A stretch of 64,000 nucleotides of DNA from Saccharopolyspora shandongensis (GCF_900106995.1 NZ_FNOK01000039.1:30989-94988), one strand, 5' to 3'. Counted from the first letter of the stretch, positions 36,275 through 44,753 are shown. Translations and numbers: made by a program. Notes: generated by a model not told the origin, from the letters alone.

Positions 36275-37483
36275 ATGAAGCAGAGCACTGAGAAGAAGCA
36301 CTGGCTCGTCGAGCGGGCCCGGCCCGCGAGCAACTCGCGGCAGCGCGGCGACGGGCGCAGCAAGTCCACTTCGGACCCTCCGGCGACGGTGCGTCGCCCC
36401 CGGACCTTCAGGAAGCTCGGCGGCTCCCTCTGGTTCCTGGTGCTGATCGCGGTGGCGGTGCTGGTGGTCGTGGTGACGGTGATGCCACGCGGCGCGCCGC
36501 CGTCGGCCGGCTCGCTGGTCGTCGCGTCGCTGCCGTTCTGGAACTTCGAGAACGGCACGTCGATGGTGGTGCAGAACCAGAAGGCGGTCAACGAGGTCTC
36601 GCCCTGGATGTACGGGGTGGGGCAGGACGGCGGGCTGACCAACCAGTACCCGCCGGAGCAGACCGCCGAGGTCGCCAAGCGGATCGAGCAGCTCCGCGAG
36701 GCGGGTGTCCCGATCGTGCCGTCGATCGCCAACATCACCGACGGCATCTGGGCCTACGAGCCGGTCGCCCGGATGCTGCACGATCCGGCGAAGCGGCGCG
36801 ACCACATCGCCCAGATCGTCGAGCTGGTCAAGCGCGAGGACTACGCGGGCATCGACATCGACTACGAGAACCTGCGCGCCGGCGACCGGCAGGCGTTCAG
36901 CGACTTCGTCGCCGAGCTGGGCAAGGCCATGGACGACGAGGGCAAGACGCTGTCGGTCGCGGTTTTCGCGAAGGCCACCGACGCCGGCTACGACGAGCGC
37001 AACGTGGCGCAGGACTACGCCGCGATCGGCCGGGCCGCCCACGAGGTCCGGCTGATGGGCTACGACTTCCACTGGGCGACCTCGCCGCCGGGGCCGGTGG
37101 CGCCGATCGCCTGGGTGCGGGAAACGCTGGGCTACGCCAAGAGCCAGATCCCGCCGGAGCGGGTCGTGCTCGGCGTGCCGCTGTACGGCTACGACTGGGT
37201 GGACGGCCACGGCACGGCCGTGACCTGGCTGAAGGCGTTCCAGCTGGCCACCGAGCACCGGGCGAAGGTCAACTACGACGCGCCGACCCAGTCGCCGTGG
37301 TTCGGCTACACCGACGACCAGGGCCGGGAGCACGAGGTGTGGTTCGAGAACGCCGCCAGCTCCAAGGCGAAGTTCGAGGCGGCGCGCGGCTCCGGCATCC
37401 GCGGGGTCTACCTGTGGATGTACGGCTACGAGGACACCGACACCTGGCGGGAGCTGCAGCACAGCCTCCCGCTGGACAGCTGA
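36275..37483 (+). CDS. membrane-anchored GH18 family glycoside hydrolase
   Basis: 402 aa, ATG 36275, 12 bp after the epimerase. A basic cytoplasmic N-terminus of about 47 residues and one membrane helix (LWFLVLIAVAVLVVVVTVM, about 52-70) put the catalytic domain outside. The GH18 barrel shows YAGIDIDYENL (DxDxE complete, about residues 194-198), VRLMGYDFHWA and GVYLWMYGYEDTD near the C-terminus. It resembles spore-cortex/peptidoglycan-type GH18 proteins that act on GlcNAc-containing polymers. Its place before a processive GT2 suggests that it trims or releases that polymer. Confidence 0.88.
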   Translation: MKQSTEKKHWLVERARPASNSRQRGDGRSKSTSDPPATVRRPRTFRKLGGSLWFLVLIAVAVLVVVVTVMPRGAPPSAGSLVVASLPFWNFENGTSMVVQNQKAVNEVSPWMYGVGQDGGLTNQYPPEQTAEVAKRIEQLREAGVPIVPSIANITDGIWAYEPVARMLHDPAKRRDHIAQIVELVKREDYAGIDIDYENLRAGDRQAFSDFVAELGKAMDDEGKTLSVAVFAKATDAGYDERNVAQDYAAIGRAAHEVRLMGYDFHWATSPPGPVAPIAWVRETLGYAKSQIPPERVVLGVPLYGYDWVDGHGTAVTWLKAFQLATEHRAKVNYDAPTQSPWFGYTDDQGREHEVWFENAASSKAKFEAARGSGIRGVYLWMYGYEDTDTWRELQHSLPLDS

Positions 37484-37510
37484 GCGGCCGGTCCGCTGTG
37501 GAGGATTCGG

Positions 37511-38866
37511 ATGATTCCCTGGTGGGTGCTGGCCATCGCGGTGTTCGGGACCAACTTCACGCTGTGGGGCCTGATCGGGCTGATGCGCCTGCTCGAGACA
37601 TCGACGCGGCGCTGGTGGTGGCACCGGGGCGGGGTGGCCTCGCCGGAGCAGGACTTCCTGGTGGGCCGCCACCGCGTCCAGCGCCGGCGAGACCGCCCGG
37701 TGCGGCTGGGCGTGGCCGACGTGGCCGTGCTGATGGCCGCGCACAACGAGGAACGCGTCATCGTCGACAGCATCCGGGCGATCACCGCCCTGGTGCCGCT
37801 GGAGAACGTGCACGTGGTCTCCGACGGTTCGACCGACCGCACGGTGGAACTCGCGGAGGCGACCGGCGTGAACGTGATCAGCACGACCCGCAACGTCGGC
37901 AAGGCCGGCGCGCTGCAGGAGGCGATCCGCCGGTTCGGGCTGGTGGACCGCTTCGCGGTCGTGATGCTGCTGGACGCCGACACGCACGTGGAGCCCGGCT
38001 ACTTCCGGGCGGCGCTGCCGCTGTTCGACGATCCCGGGGTGGTGGCGGTGGCGGGCTGCGTCCGGACCTCGTGGCGGGACCGCGCGCTCGGGCCGGTCGG
38101 CAAGCTGGTGGCCTTCCACCGGCAGCGGATCTACACGATGACGCAGTACCTGCTGAAGTTCGGCCAGACCTGGCGGCGGGTCAACGCGACTCACATCGTG
38201 CCCGGCTTCGCCAGCATGTACCGCACCGAGGTGCTGCCGCGCATCGAGGTCAACCCGCCGGGGCTGGTCATCGAGGACTTCAACATGACCTTCGAGGTGT
38301 ACCAGAAGCGGCTCGGCAAGGTCGGTTTCACGCCGTCGGCGGTGGCGACCACGCAGGACCCGAGCGGCTTCGGGGACTACGTGAAGCAGTGCAAGCGCTG
38401 GGCGCTGGGCCTGTGGCAGACGGTCCGGCGGCACCCGCCGCGCACCAACCTGTTCACCGCGATGCTGGCGTTGCTGCTGTTGGAGATGCTGGCCAGCAGC
38501 ATCATGCTGGTGCTGCTGCCGTTGGTGGCGCTGGTGCTCGTCGTCCCCGCCGTTTTCGACGGCGTGCTCGCGATACCTGTGGTGCACGAGGTGCACGACT
38601 TCGTCGCCGGGTTCGCGTCGCTGGAGACGCTGCTTTTCGGCGTGGTGATCCCGGATCTGGTGCTCACCTGCATCGTCGCCGTGCTGCAGCGACAGCCGAG
38701 ATTCCTGCTGTTCGCCTGCTTCTTCCTGGCGCTGCGGGTGCTGGACGCGGGCATCGCGCTCTACGCGATCCCCGCGGCCTGGCTGTCCAGTTCGTCCGGT
38801 CGGTGGCGCAGCCCGGATCGCCGCCCGGTCGGGCCGGCCGAGCCGACCACGGCATCGACGCGGTGA
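37511..38866 (+). CDS. processive GT2 glycosyltransferase (poly-GlcNAc/hyaluronan-synthase-like)
   Basis: 451 aa, ATG 37511 behind GTGGAGGA. An N-terminal membrane helix is followed by the GT-A domain: VLMAAHNEERVI, VVSDGSTDRTVELAE, MLLDADTHVEPGYF (DxD) and QCKRWALGLWQ (residues 293-297, the QxxRW signature of processive enzymes). Four C-terminal hydrophobic segments can form the translocation channel. It probably polymerises and exports a beta-linked polysaccharide. The GH18 gene lies immediately upstream and a deacetylase at the start of the locus, the usual toolkit of partly deacetylated poly-N-acetylhexosamine synthesis. The exact sugar is inference. Confidence 0.88.
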   Translation: MIPWWVLAIAVFGTNFTLWGLIGLMRLLETSTRRWWWHRGGVASPEQDFLVGRHRVQRRRDRPVRLGVADVAVLMAAHNEERVIVDSIRAITALVPLENVHVVSDGSTDRTVELAEATGVNVISTTRNVGKAGALQEAIRRFGLVDRFAVVMLLDADTHVEPGYFRAALPLFDDPGVVAVAGCVRTSWRDRALGPVGKLVAFHRQRIYTMTQYLLKFGQTWRRVNATHIVPGFASMYRTEVLPRIEVNPPGLVIEDFNMTFEVYQKRLGKVGFTPSAVATTQDPSGFGDYVKQCKRWALGLWQTVRRHPPRTNLFTAMLALLLLEMLASSIMLVLLPLVALVLVVPAVFDGVLAIPVVHEVHDFVAGFASLETLLFGVVIPDLVLTCIVAVLQRQPRFLLFACFFLALRVLDAGIALYAIPAAWLSSSSGRWRSPDRRPVGPAEPTTASTR

Positions 38867-38877
38867 GACGTGAAGGG

Positions 38878-38905
38878 CCTTTTTCCCCGTTGTACCGGGA
38901 AAAGG
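38878..38905 (+). terminator. hairpin after the GT2 gene
   Basis: CCTTTTTCCC pairs with GGGAAAAGG around a short loop, 11 bp after the GT2 stop. The T-run lies within the stem rather than after it, so it may attenuate rather than end transcription into the regulator gene downstream. Confidence 0.5.
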
Positions 38906-39001
38906 TGGTCATCACCCATCAGACCGCCATGCGGGCGCGGGAGGGTGCTTTCGTGCGATTGGAGGAGGCCCGGTCGGGCCGGGGAGTTCAGGCTGGGGGG
39001 C

Positions 39002-39670
39002 GTGGACGTGGTGCGGCTGCTCATGGTGGATGACCACCTCATGCTGGCCGAGGCGCTCAGCGCCCGGCTGGCCGAGGTGCCCGACCTGTGGGTCGTGGGG
39101 CACTGCCCGACCGGCGACCCGCGGCTGCCCGATCTGGTGCGGCAGACCCGGCCGGACGTGATCACGATCGACCTGGAGCCGGCCGGTGCCGGGCGCCTGG
39201 TGCGGCGGCTGCAGGAAGTCCGGCCGGCTGCGGAAGTGGTCGTGCTGACCGGGATTCGCGACGTCCGGAAGGCCGTCGAAGCCGCCCGGGACGGCGCGGC
39301 CGCGTGGGTGCCGAAGGAACGGGGGATCGAACGCCTGACCGAGGTGCTGCGCGGTGTGCGGCGCGGGCGGAGCTGGTACCCGCCGGACCTGCTCGGCCCG
39401 GTGCTGCGCGAACTGCGCGAGGACGTCGTGCGGGCAGGGCAGCGCAACGGCCCGCTGGACGCGCTCAGCGACCGAGAGCGGGACGTGCTCGCCGGCATGG
39501 TCGCCGGCAAGCGGGGCGCGCAGATCGCCGGGGAACTGCTGATCTCCACCGAAACGGTCCGCACGCACACGCGCAGCATCCTGGCCAAGCTCCGGGTGCA
39601 CAGCCAGCTGGAGGCGGTCAGCGTCGCCCGCGCCGCGGGCCTGCGCGGTGAGCCGGACGGCGAATCATGA
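39002..39670 (+). CDS. NarL/LuxR-type response regulator
   Basis: 222 aa from a GTG at 39002 (GGGGGG just upstream; GTGs at 39008 and 39011 are alternatives). The receiver domain has LLMVDDHLMLAEAL (acidic pair), DVITIDLEPAG (phospho-acceptor Asp), VVVLTGI (Thr) and WVPKE (Lys), all conserved. The C-terminal helix-turn-helix is LSDRERDVLAGMVAGKRGAQ through STETVRTHTRSILAKLRVHS. No kinase is adjacent. The stop overlaps the next glycosyltransferase gene (ATGA), so the regulator is cotranscribed with glycan genes and probably controls them. Confidence 0.9.
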   Translation: MDVVRLLMVDDHLMLAEALSARLAEVPDLWVVGHCPTGDPRLPDLVRQTRPDVITIDLEPAGAGRLVRRLQEVRPAAEVVVLTGIRDVRKAVEAARDGAAAWVPKERGIERLTEVLRGVRRGRSWYPPDLLGPVLRELREDVVRAGQRNGPLDALSDRERDVLAGMVAGKRGAQIAGELLISTETVRTHTRSILAKLRVHSQLEAVSVARAAGLRGEPDGES

Positions 39671-40791
39671 CCGCGGGACCGCTGCGGGTGGCCACGGTGA
39701 TCACCCGCTTGGCGGGCGGTGCCGGGGTGCTGGCGCTGCGCGGGGCGGTGGCGCTGGACCCGGCCACCCACCGGGTCGCGGTGATCACCGGGTCCGGCGC
39801 GCTGCTGCCCGACGCGGAGGCCGCCGGACTGGAGGTGATCGTCGAGCCCGCGCTGCGCGCGCCGATCTCGCCGGCCCACGACCTGCTCGCCCTGCACCGC
39901 CTGACGACGCTGCTGAGGCGGCGCCGTTTCGACGTCGTGCACACCCACTGCTCCAAGGCCGGTGCGCTGGGCCGCATCGCTGCGCGCCGCGCCGGCGTCG
40001 GCCGGATCGTGCACACCTACCACGGGTTCGGGTTCCACGAGTTCCAGAGCGGATTCCGGCGGCGCGCCTACGTCGAGATCGAACGCGGCCTCGGCCGGAT
40101 CACGGACCTCGCGCTGTGCGTGGGCAGCGGCGTGGCGGTCGAGGCGCTGCGACGTGGGCTGCTCGCCCCGGACCGCATCCGCACCACCGGGGTGGCCGTC
40201 GACCACGACGCGCCGACGCGCACCGCGCGGGCCAGGCGACGCGCCCGGCAGCGGCTGGGGCTGGCGCCGACCGACCTCGTGGTCGGCTCCGTGGGGCGGC
40301 TGACCTACCAGAAGGCGCCGGAAGACTTCGTCGCGGCGCTGCGCGCGCTGAACCGGCCCGGCGTGGTGGGGGTGTGGATCGGCGACGGAGAGCTGGCCGA
40401 GCCGATGCGCGCGCGCATCGCCGAGAGCGGCGCCCGCGTGGTGCTGGCGGGCGAGCGCGACGACGTCGCAGAGCTGCTGCCCGCGTTCGACGTGTTCGCG
40501 CTGCCCAGCAGGTATGAGGGGCTGCCGCTGGCGATCGTCGAGGCGATGGTGTGCGGCGTGCCGGTGGTGGCCACCGCCGTCAACGCCGTCGGCGACGTGG
40601 TGGCGCCCGGTGAGACCGGGCTGCTGGTGCCGCCCGGCCGGCCCGAACTGCTGGCCGCATCGATCGCGCACCTGCTGGACTCGCCCGGCGTCGCCGACCG
40701 GCTCGCCGTGGCGGCGCGCGCCCGGATCGACGGCCGCCACCGCATCGAGGCGCTGGCCGGGACGCTCGTCGAAGCCTACGGAGCCCGGTAA
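39667..40791 (+). CDS. glycosyltransferase family 4 (GT-B)
   Basis: 374 aa, ATG 39667 overlapping the regulator stop (ATGA). VVHTHCSKAGALGRIAARRA and VHTYHGFGFHEFQSGFRRRA resemble the acceptor domain of GT4 enzymes acting on lipid-linked sugars. VVGSVGRLTYQKAPEDFVAA and FALPSRYEGLPLAIVEAMVC give the EX7E donor site. It adds a further sugar in the same pathway as the transferase at 34176. It is the last biosynthetic gene of the locus and ends at a CGGTAACC hairpin. Confidence 0.9.
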   Translation: MTAGPLRVATVITRLAGGAGVLALRGAVALDPATHRVAVITGSGALLPDAEAAGLEVIVEPALRAPISPAHDLLALHRLTTLLRRRRFDVVHTHCSKAGALGRIAARRAGVGRIVHTYHGFGFHEFQSGFRRRAYVEIERGLGRITDLALCVGSGVAVEALRRGLLAPDRIRTTGVAVDHDAPTRTARARRRARQRLGLAPTDLVVGSVGRLTYQKAPEDFVAALRALNRPGVVGVWIGDGELAEPMRARIAESGARVVLAGERDDVAELLPAFDVFALPSRYEGLPLAIVEAMVCGVPVVATAVNAVGDVVAPGETGLLVPPGRPELLAASIAHLLDSPGVADRLAVAARARIDGRHRIEALAGTLVEAYGAR

Positions 40792-40812
40792 CCGACGGTA
40801 GCCGGGTTACCG
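40786..40812 (+). terminator. terminator hairpin at the end of the glycan operon
   Basis: CGGTAACC pairs with GGTTACCG around an 11-nt loop; the left arm includes the TAA stop codon of the GT4 gene. Confidence 0.6.
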
Positions 40813-40961
40813 CGGGAACAGTACTTCGGCGTGCCTGGACCTCGAGCATCTGCTGCACGTGGAGTAGTCACCCTCCTCTTTTCGCAGCAGCTGCAACGCT
40901 GCGCGCGCGGCATCCGATTTGCCGGATAGCACAAGACTGCCGATGGGGGAGAGGAGTCGAG

Positions 40962-41612
40962 GTGCACACGATTACCGATACGGCGATACCGCGCGGGCGC
41001 CAGCGGAGGGCGACCTCGCGAGGTGGCGCGGAGTTGCACAGCCTGCTGCACGATCTCGGGCACGGTCTTGCGACGCTGTCCTACCTCGCGGACGGCCTGC
41101 GCACCGACCCGGCGCTGCCCGGCGACGCGGCGCACCGGCTGCAGCTGATGGAGCTGGAGCTGGACCGGCTGCTGGAGCTGGTGGAGCTGCGGGCCGCGCA
41201 GCGCAGCGAAGAGACGTTCGCGCCGCGCGAACTGCTGAACCAGCTCGTCGAGGTGAAATCGCTGTCCGGGACGGCCGAGATCACCCTGCGCGCCGACGAG
41301 GGCGTCCGGCTGCGCACCGACCAGACGCTGCTGTGGCGGATGGTGTCGAACCTGCTGGACAACGCGGTGCGCGCCGCGGGGAGCGGCGGCCGGGTCGAGG
41401 TGGCGGTGCGCCACGCCGAGCCCGGTGGGGTGCAGATCGAGATCACCGACGACGGGCCGGGGTTCGGCCGCGGGCCGCGCGGATCGTCGTCGCTCGGGTT
41501 GGGCATCGTGCTGGCGCTGGCGCAGCGCTGCGGATCCGACCTGCGGATCGAGCCGGCACCGGGCGGGGGCACCCGCGCGCTGCTGGTGTTCCCGGCCGGC
41601 TGCGCGGCCTGA
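40962..41612 (+). CDS. soluble sensor histidine kinase
   Basis: 216 aa, GTG 40962 behind GGAGTCGAG. LLHDLGHGLATLSYLADGL (about residues 28-46) looks like a HisKA_3-type H-box with adjacent Asp. The HATPase_c domain follows: SNLLDNAVRAAG (N box), EITDDGPGFGRG (G1) and SLGLGIVLALAQRCG (G2). There is no membrane helix and no recognisable sensor domain; only about 25 residues precede the H-box. It probably takes its signal from a partner protein, or serves as the kinase of the response regulator gene 17 bp downstream. Confidence 0.85.
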   Translation: MHTITDTAIPRGRQRRATSRGGAELHSLLHDLGHGLATLSYLADGLRTDPALPGDAAHRLQLMELELDRLLELVELRAAQRSEETFAPRELLNQLVEVKSLSGTAEITLRADEGVRLRTDQTLLWRMVSNLLDNAVRAAGSGGRVEVAVRHAEPGGVQIEITDDGPGFGRGPRGSSSLGLGIVLALAQRCGSDLRIEPAPGGGTRALLVFPAGCAA

Positions 41613-41629
41613 GCGGGGGGATGCCGAAC

Positions 41630-42280
41630 ATGGTCGATCTGGTACTCGGCGACGATCACGCGATCTTCGTCGACGCGCTGGCGGCGACGCTGCCGCGGCA
41701 CGGCTGCCGCATCGTCGGGACCGCCGACAACGTGGCCGGGGTGGCCGGGGTGGTCCGGGAGCACCGGCCGGACATCTGCCTGCTGGACCGGTACTTCGGC
41801 GACGGCGACGCGCTCGACGCCATCGGCGGGATCCTCGACGCGGGCGGGCGGACCAAGGTCCTGGTGCTCACCGCGGACGGCGACGTGCAGGGCATGCGCG
41901 ACGCCCTGGCCAGGGGCGCGGCGGGATACGTGAACAAGATGTGCGGGCTGTCGGTGCTGGCGGGGGCGATCCGCGGGGTGATGGACGGCGAGGTCGTCGT
42001 CGAACTGGCGGCGGCGCGGGCACCGCGCCTGGCGGGTACGACGGACGCCCGGCGGCTCGCATCGCACCTGACCGGGCGGGAACGGCAGTGCCTGCGGATG
42101 CTCGTCGAAGGCGCGCACACGACGGCGATGGCGAAGCAGCTGGGGGTGGCGCCGACGACGGTGCGCACGCACGTGCAGTCGGTCCTGACGAAGCTGGGAG
42201 TGCACTCCCGATTGGAGGCGGCCTCCTTCGCGATGCGCCACGGCGTGCTCGACGACGGGCGGATGCCCGTCGCGGGCTGA
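41630..42280 (+). CDS. NarL/LuxR-type response regulator
   Basis: 216 aa from ATG 41630, which sits 9 bp behind GCGGGGGG; an ATG at 41621 is too close to that site. The receiver has LVLGDDHAIFVDALA, DICLLDRYFGDGDA (phospho-acceptor Asp), VLVLTADG and YVNKM (Lys). The helix-turn-helix is LTGRERQCLRMLVEGAHTTA through TTVRTHVQSVLTKLGVHS. It is paired with the soluble kinase upstream and resembles the regulator at 39002. Both may act on the glycan genes. Confidence 0.9.
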   Translation: MVDLVLGDDHAIFVDALAATLPRHGCRIVGTADNVAGVAGVVREHRPDICLLDRYFGDGDALDAIGGILDAGGRTKVLVLTADGDVQGMRDALARGAAGYVNKMCGLSVLAGAIRGVMDGEVVVELAAARAPRLAGTTDARRLASHLTGRERQCLRMLVEGAHTTAMAKQLGVAPTTVRTHVQSVLTKLGVHSRLEAASFAMRHGVLDDGRMPVAG

Positions 42281-42291
42281 TCACTGGGGGT

Positions 42292-42331
42292 CCGTGAGTC
42301 CCTTTGGATTGGGGGCCAAAGGGACTCGCGG
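42292..42331. terminator. strong hairpin terminator after the two-component genes
   Basis: GAGTCCCTTTGG (42296-42307) is perfectly complementary to CCAAAGGGACTC (42316-42327), and CCGT/GCGG extend the stem outward. It lies 11 bp after the response regulator stop and faces the convergent TetR gene. Confidence 0.75.
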
Positions 42332-42406
42332 TCAGCTCGGCAGCACGACCACGCGCGCCGGCGTTCGGTCGACCGCACCTGAGCGCTCGTCCGGGGCGCC
42401 GGGTCT

Positions 42407-43030
42407 TCACCGGCTCGCGCGGAGGTAGCCGGTGAGCATCGCCACGAGCTCGTTCTCCAGCCGCGTGGTGTCGATGGAGCCGGGCGAGGCGATGAGCTGG
42501 TGCACGGTCAGCTCCACAGTGGACGCCACGAGCCGGGCGGCCGTGTCCTTGTCCCGGACCCGGACTTCCGCGTGGCGGTCGAACAGGTCCCGCAGGCCAC
42601 CGACCATCTCCCGCTCCTGCCGGGTGACCCTCTCCAGCAACTCGTCGGAGCGGGGCGCCTGCTCCATCATGATCCGCAGCAGCTGCGGGTCGTCGAGGTG
42701 GTTCTCGATCACCACTCGCACGAACGTCCGGATGACGGTTTCGAGAGACTCCGGCAGGTCCTCGTACCGGCGGAGCGTTGCCACGGCCCCATCGCCGTCG
42801 AGGTGGCGGGTCAGCAGCTCGGCCAGGATCGCGTCCTTGTTCGGGTAGTACTGGTACAGCGAGCCGATCGAGATCCGCGCCCGCTCGGCGATCCGGTTCG
42901 TGGTACCCGCGGCGTAGCCGTACTCGGCGAAAATGTGAGCAGCGGCAGTGAGGATGCGCTGCCGGGTCAGCTCGGCCCGGACCTGGCGCGGCTGTTTGCG
43001 CGGCTGAAGCCGGCGCTGCTCCGACGTCAT
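42407..43030 (-). CDS. TetR family transcriptional regulator
   Basis: 207 aa, ATG 43030. The N-terminal helix-turn-helix (TRQRILTAAAHIFAEYGYAA, then IAERARISIGSLYQYYPNKD) is the standard TetR DNA-binding domain at about residues 23-70. The C-terminal ligand domain is not assignable. It is divergent from the flavoprotein gene at 43098, with only 67 bp between starts, and therefore probably represses that gene pair and itself. Confidence 0.9.
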   Translation of the reverse strand: MTSEQRRLQPRKQPRQVRAELTRQRILTAAAHIFAEYGYAAGTTNRIAERARISIGSLYQYYPNKDAILAELLTRHLDGDGAVATLRRYEDLPESLETVIRTFVRVVIENHLDDPQLLRIMMEQAPRSDELLERVTRQEREMVGGLRDLFDRHAEVRVRDKDTAARLVASTVELTVHQLIASPGSIDTTRLENELVAMLTGYLRASR

Positions 43031-43076
43031 GAAACCCCCTGCGAACCGGCGCGAAAGCGAGTAGCGCGCAAACCGA

Positions 43077-43088
43077 ATGATTGCTCAT
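43077..43088. promoter_or_regulatory. operator-like palindrome between TetR and PPOX genes
   Basis: ATGA-TTGC-TCAT lies in the AT-rich centre of the 67-bp divergent gap and 10 bp before the PPOX start. Its position would let a TetR dimer block both promoters. The short arms make this a weak prediction. Confidence 0.35.
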
Positions 43089-43097
43089 AATTGTGCC

Positions 43098-43739
43098 ATG
43101 ACCAGCACTGATGCCGCCAGCGAGACGCGCCCGCGCCGGCTTTCCGCCGAGGAGGTGCGTGCCCGGCTCGGGGAGCCCGAGGCCATGATCAAGGCCAAGG
43201 TGCACGACCGCATCGACCGGCATTCCCGCCGCTTCATCGCCCATTCGCCGTTCCTGGCGATGGCCACGTCGGATGCGACCGGCCTGCCCGACTGCTCGCC
43301 GCGCGGCGACTACCCGGGATTCGCCAAGGTGCTCGACGAGCGCACGCTCGCGATCCCCGACCGGCCGGGCAACAAGCTCGCCGACTCCTTCCGCAACATC
43401 GCCGAGAACGACGGCATCGGGCTGATGTTCGTCGTTCCCGGGATGCGGGAAGTGTTGCGGGTCAACGGTCGCGCGTATCCCACCGACGAACCGGACGTGC
43501 TCGCCCGGATGCGAATCGAGGGCAAGGCGGCGGAGCTGGCGATCGTCGTGGAGGTGGCGGAGGTCTTCTTCCACTGCGGACGCGCGCTGATCCGGTCCCG
43601 GCTCTGGGATCCCGCGAGTCAGGCGCTGGCCGAGGAGTTGCCGTCGGCGGGCGAGATGGCCGCCGATCAGATGGGGGCCGACCTCGATCCGGCGGTGCTG
43701 GAGAACATGCTCGAAGCCGGCTACCGGCAGCTGTACTGA
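43098..43739 (+). CDS. pyridoxamine 5'-phosphate oxidase-like (PPOX) flavoprotein
   Basis: 213 aa from ATG 43098. The split-barrel flavin-binding fold is recognisable from SPFLAMATSDATGLPDCSPRGD, ERTLAIPDRPGNKLADSFRN and GLMFVVPGMREVLRVNGRA. This subgroup (MSMEG_1013-like) binds FMN and is not a true vitamin B6 oxidase. The gene precedes a PDR-type reductase by 13 bp. The reductase may pass electrons to this flavoprotein or to a shared partner. Confidence 0.82.
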   Translation: MTSTDAASETRPRRLSAEEVRARLGEPEAMIKAKVHDRIDRHSRRFIAHSPFLAMATSDATGLPDCSPRGDYPGFAKVLDERTLAIPDRPGNKLADSFRNIAENDGIGLMFVVPGMREVLRVNGRAYPTDEPDVLARMRIEGKAAELAIVVEVAEVFFHCGRALIRSRLWDPASQALAEELPSAGEMAADQMGADLDPAVLENMLEAGYRQLY

Positions 43740-43752
43740 GGGGATCCGCTTG

Positions 43753-44664
43753 ATGCAGCGAACAATTCTCGACCACGTGGAGCCGGTCGCCGAGGACACC
43801 GTCTCGCTCGTCCTGAGCGGTGCCGACGGCCCGTTGGCACCCTGGGAACCCGGCGCGCACGTCGATCTGGCACTGCCCAACTGGCTGACCCGGCAGTACT
43901 CGCTGTGCGGGAACCCGGCCGATCGCGACAGCTACCGCGTCGCCGTCCGCCACGACCGGCTCAGCCGGGGCGGCTCGGAATACGTCCACCTGTTCCTGCG
44001 CACGGGGGGGCGCACGCTCGAAGTCTCGGTGCCGCGCAACAACTTCCCGTTGCTGCCCGCGCCGGAGTACCTGTTCCTCGCCGGCGGGATCGGCATCACT
44101 CCCATCGCGCCGATGCTGGCGGCGGCGGTCGAAGCGGGAGCCTCGGCGACGCTGGTGTACGTGGGCAGGACGGTGGCCACCATGCCCTTCGCCGACGAAC
44201 TCCGAACCGTCCACGGCGATCGGGTGCGCATCTACGCCACCGAAGAGCAGGGCAGGCCGGACTTCGCCGCGCTGGCGGCCGCGCTGAGCCCTCGAGCGCT
44301 GGTGTACTGCTGTGGCCCCGCGTCGATGCTCGACGCGGCCGAGGCGGCGTTTTCCGCGCATCGGCTGTACATCGAGCGCTTCCGGCCGGCGGTCAAGGAG
44401 TTCGCGCCCAACGAGCCGTTCGAGGTGCACTGCGTCCGATCAGGGCAAAGCGTGCAGGTCGACGCGGGGGAGTCCATGTTGAACGCGTTGAACCACGCGG
44501 GGTACCGGATTCCGTCCGACTGCCTCGAAGGGGTCTGCGGCAGTTGCGAGATCGCCGTCACAGACGGGGAACCGGAGCATCGCGACGACATCGGCGCGCC
44601 GCCCGGCCGCATGTACTGCTGCGTCTCCCGCGCGCTGACGTCCCGCCTCGTCGTCGACCTCTGA
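43753..44664 (+). CDS. PDR/VanB-type ferredoxin reductase
   Basis: 303 aa, ATG 43753 (a TTG directly precedes it). The domains are flavin-binding barrel (RQYSLCGNPADRDSY), NAD domain (LFLAGGIGITPIAPML, YCCGPASMLDAAE) and C-terminal plant-type 2Fe-2S ferredoxin domain, in which CLEGVCGSCEIAV gives three ligands and YCCVSRAL the fourth. This is the class IA dioxygenase-reductase layout found in phthalate dioxygenase reductase and VanB. It passes electrons from NADH to an oxygenase or other redox partner. No oxygenase gene is next to it; the only neighbour is the PPOX flavoprotein. Confidence 0.92.
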   Translation: MQRTILDHVEPVAEDTVSLVLSGADGPLAPWEPGAHVDLALPNWLTRQYSLCGNPADRDSYRVAVRHDRLSRGGSEYVHLFLRTGGRTLEVSVPRNNFPLLPAPEYLFLAGGIGITPIAPMLAAAVEAGASATLVYVGRTVATMPFADELRTVHGDRVRIYATEEQGRPDFAALAAALSPRALVYCCGPASMLDAAEAAFSAHRLYIERFRPAVKEFAPNEPFEVHCVRSGQSVQVDAGESMLNALNHAGYRIPSDCLEGVCGSCEIAVTDGEPEHRDDIGAPPGRMYCCVSRALTSRLVVDL

Positions 44665-44753
44665 CAGTGATGAAAGCGCCTGCTCCGCAACGGATCGGCT
44701 ATTCGCCCGAATCGTCCCGTGGTGTCGGCGTGCTTGGTGCAGTCACGCCTCGC

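Noticed and set aside
35195..38596. 1133-codon minus-strand frame
   Set aside because: It is opposite the epimerase, GH18 and GT2 genes, which all have catalytic motifs; low-complexity composition.
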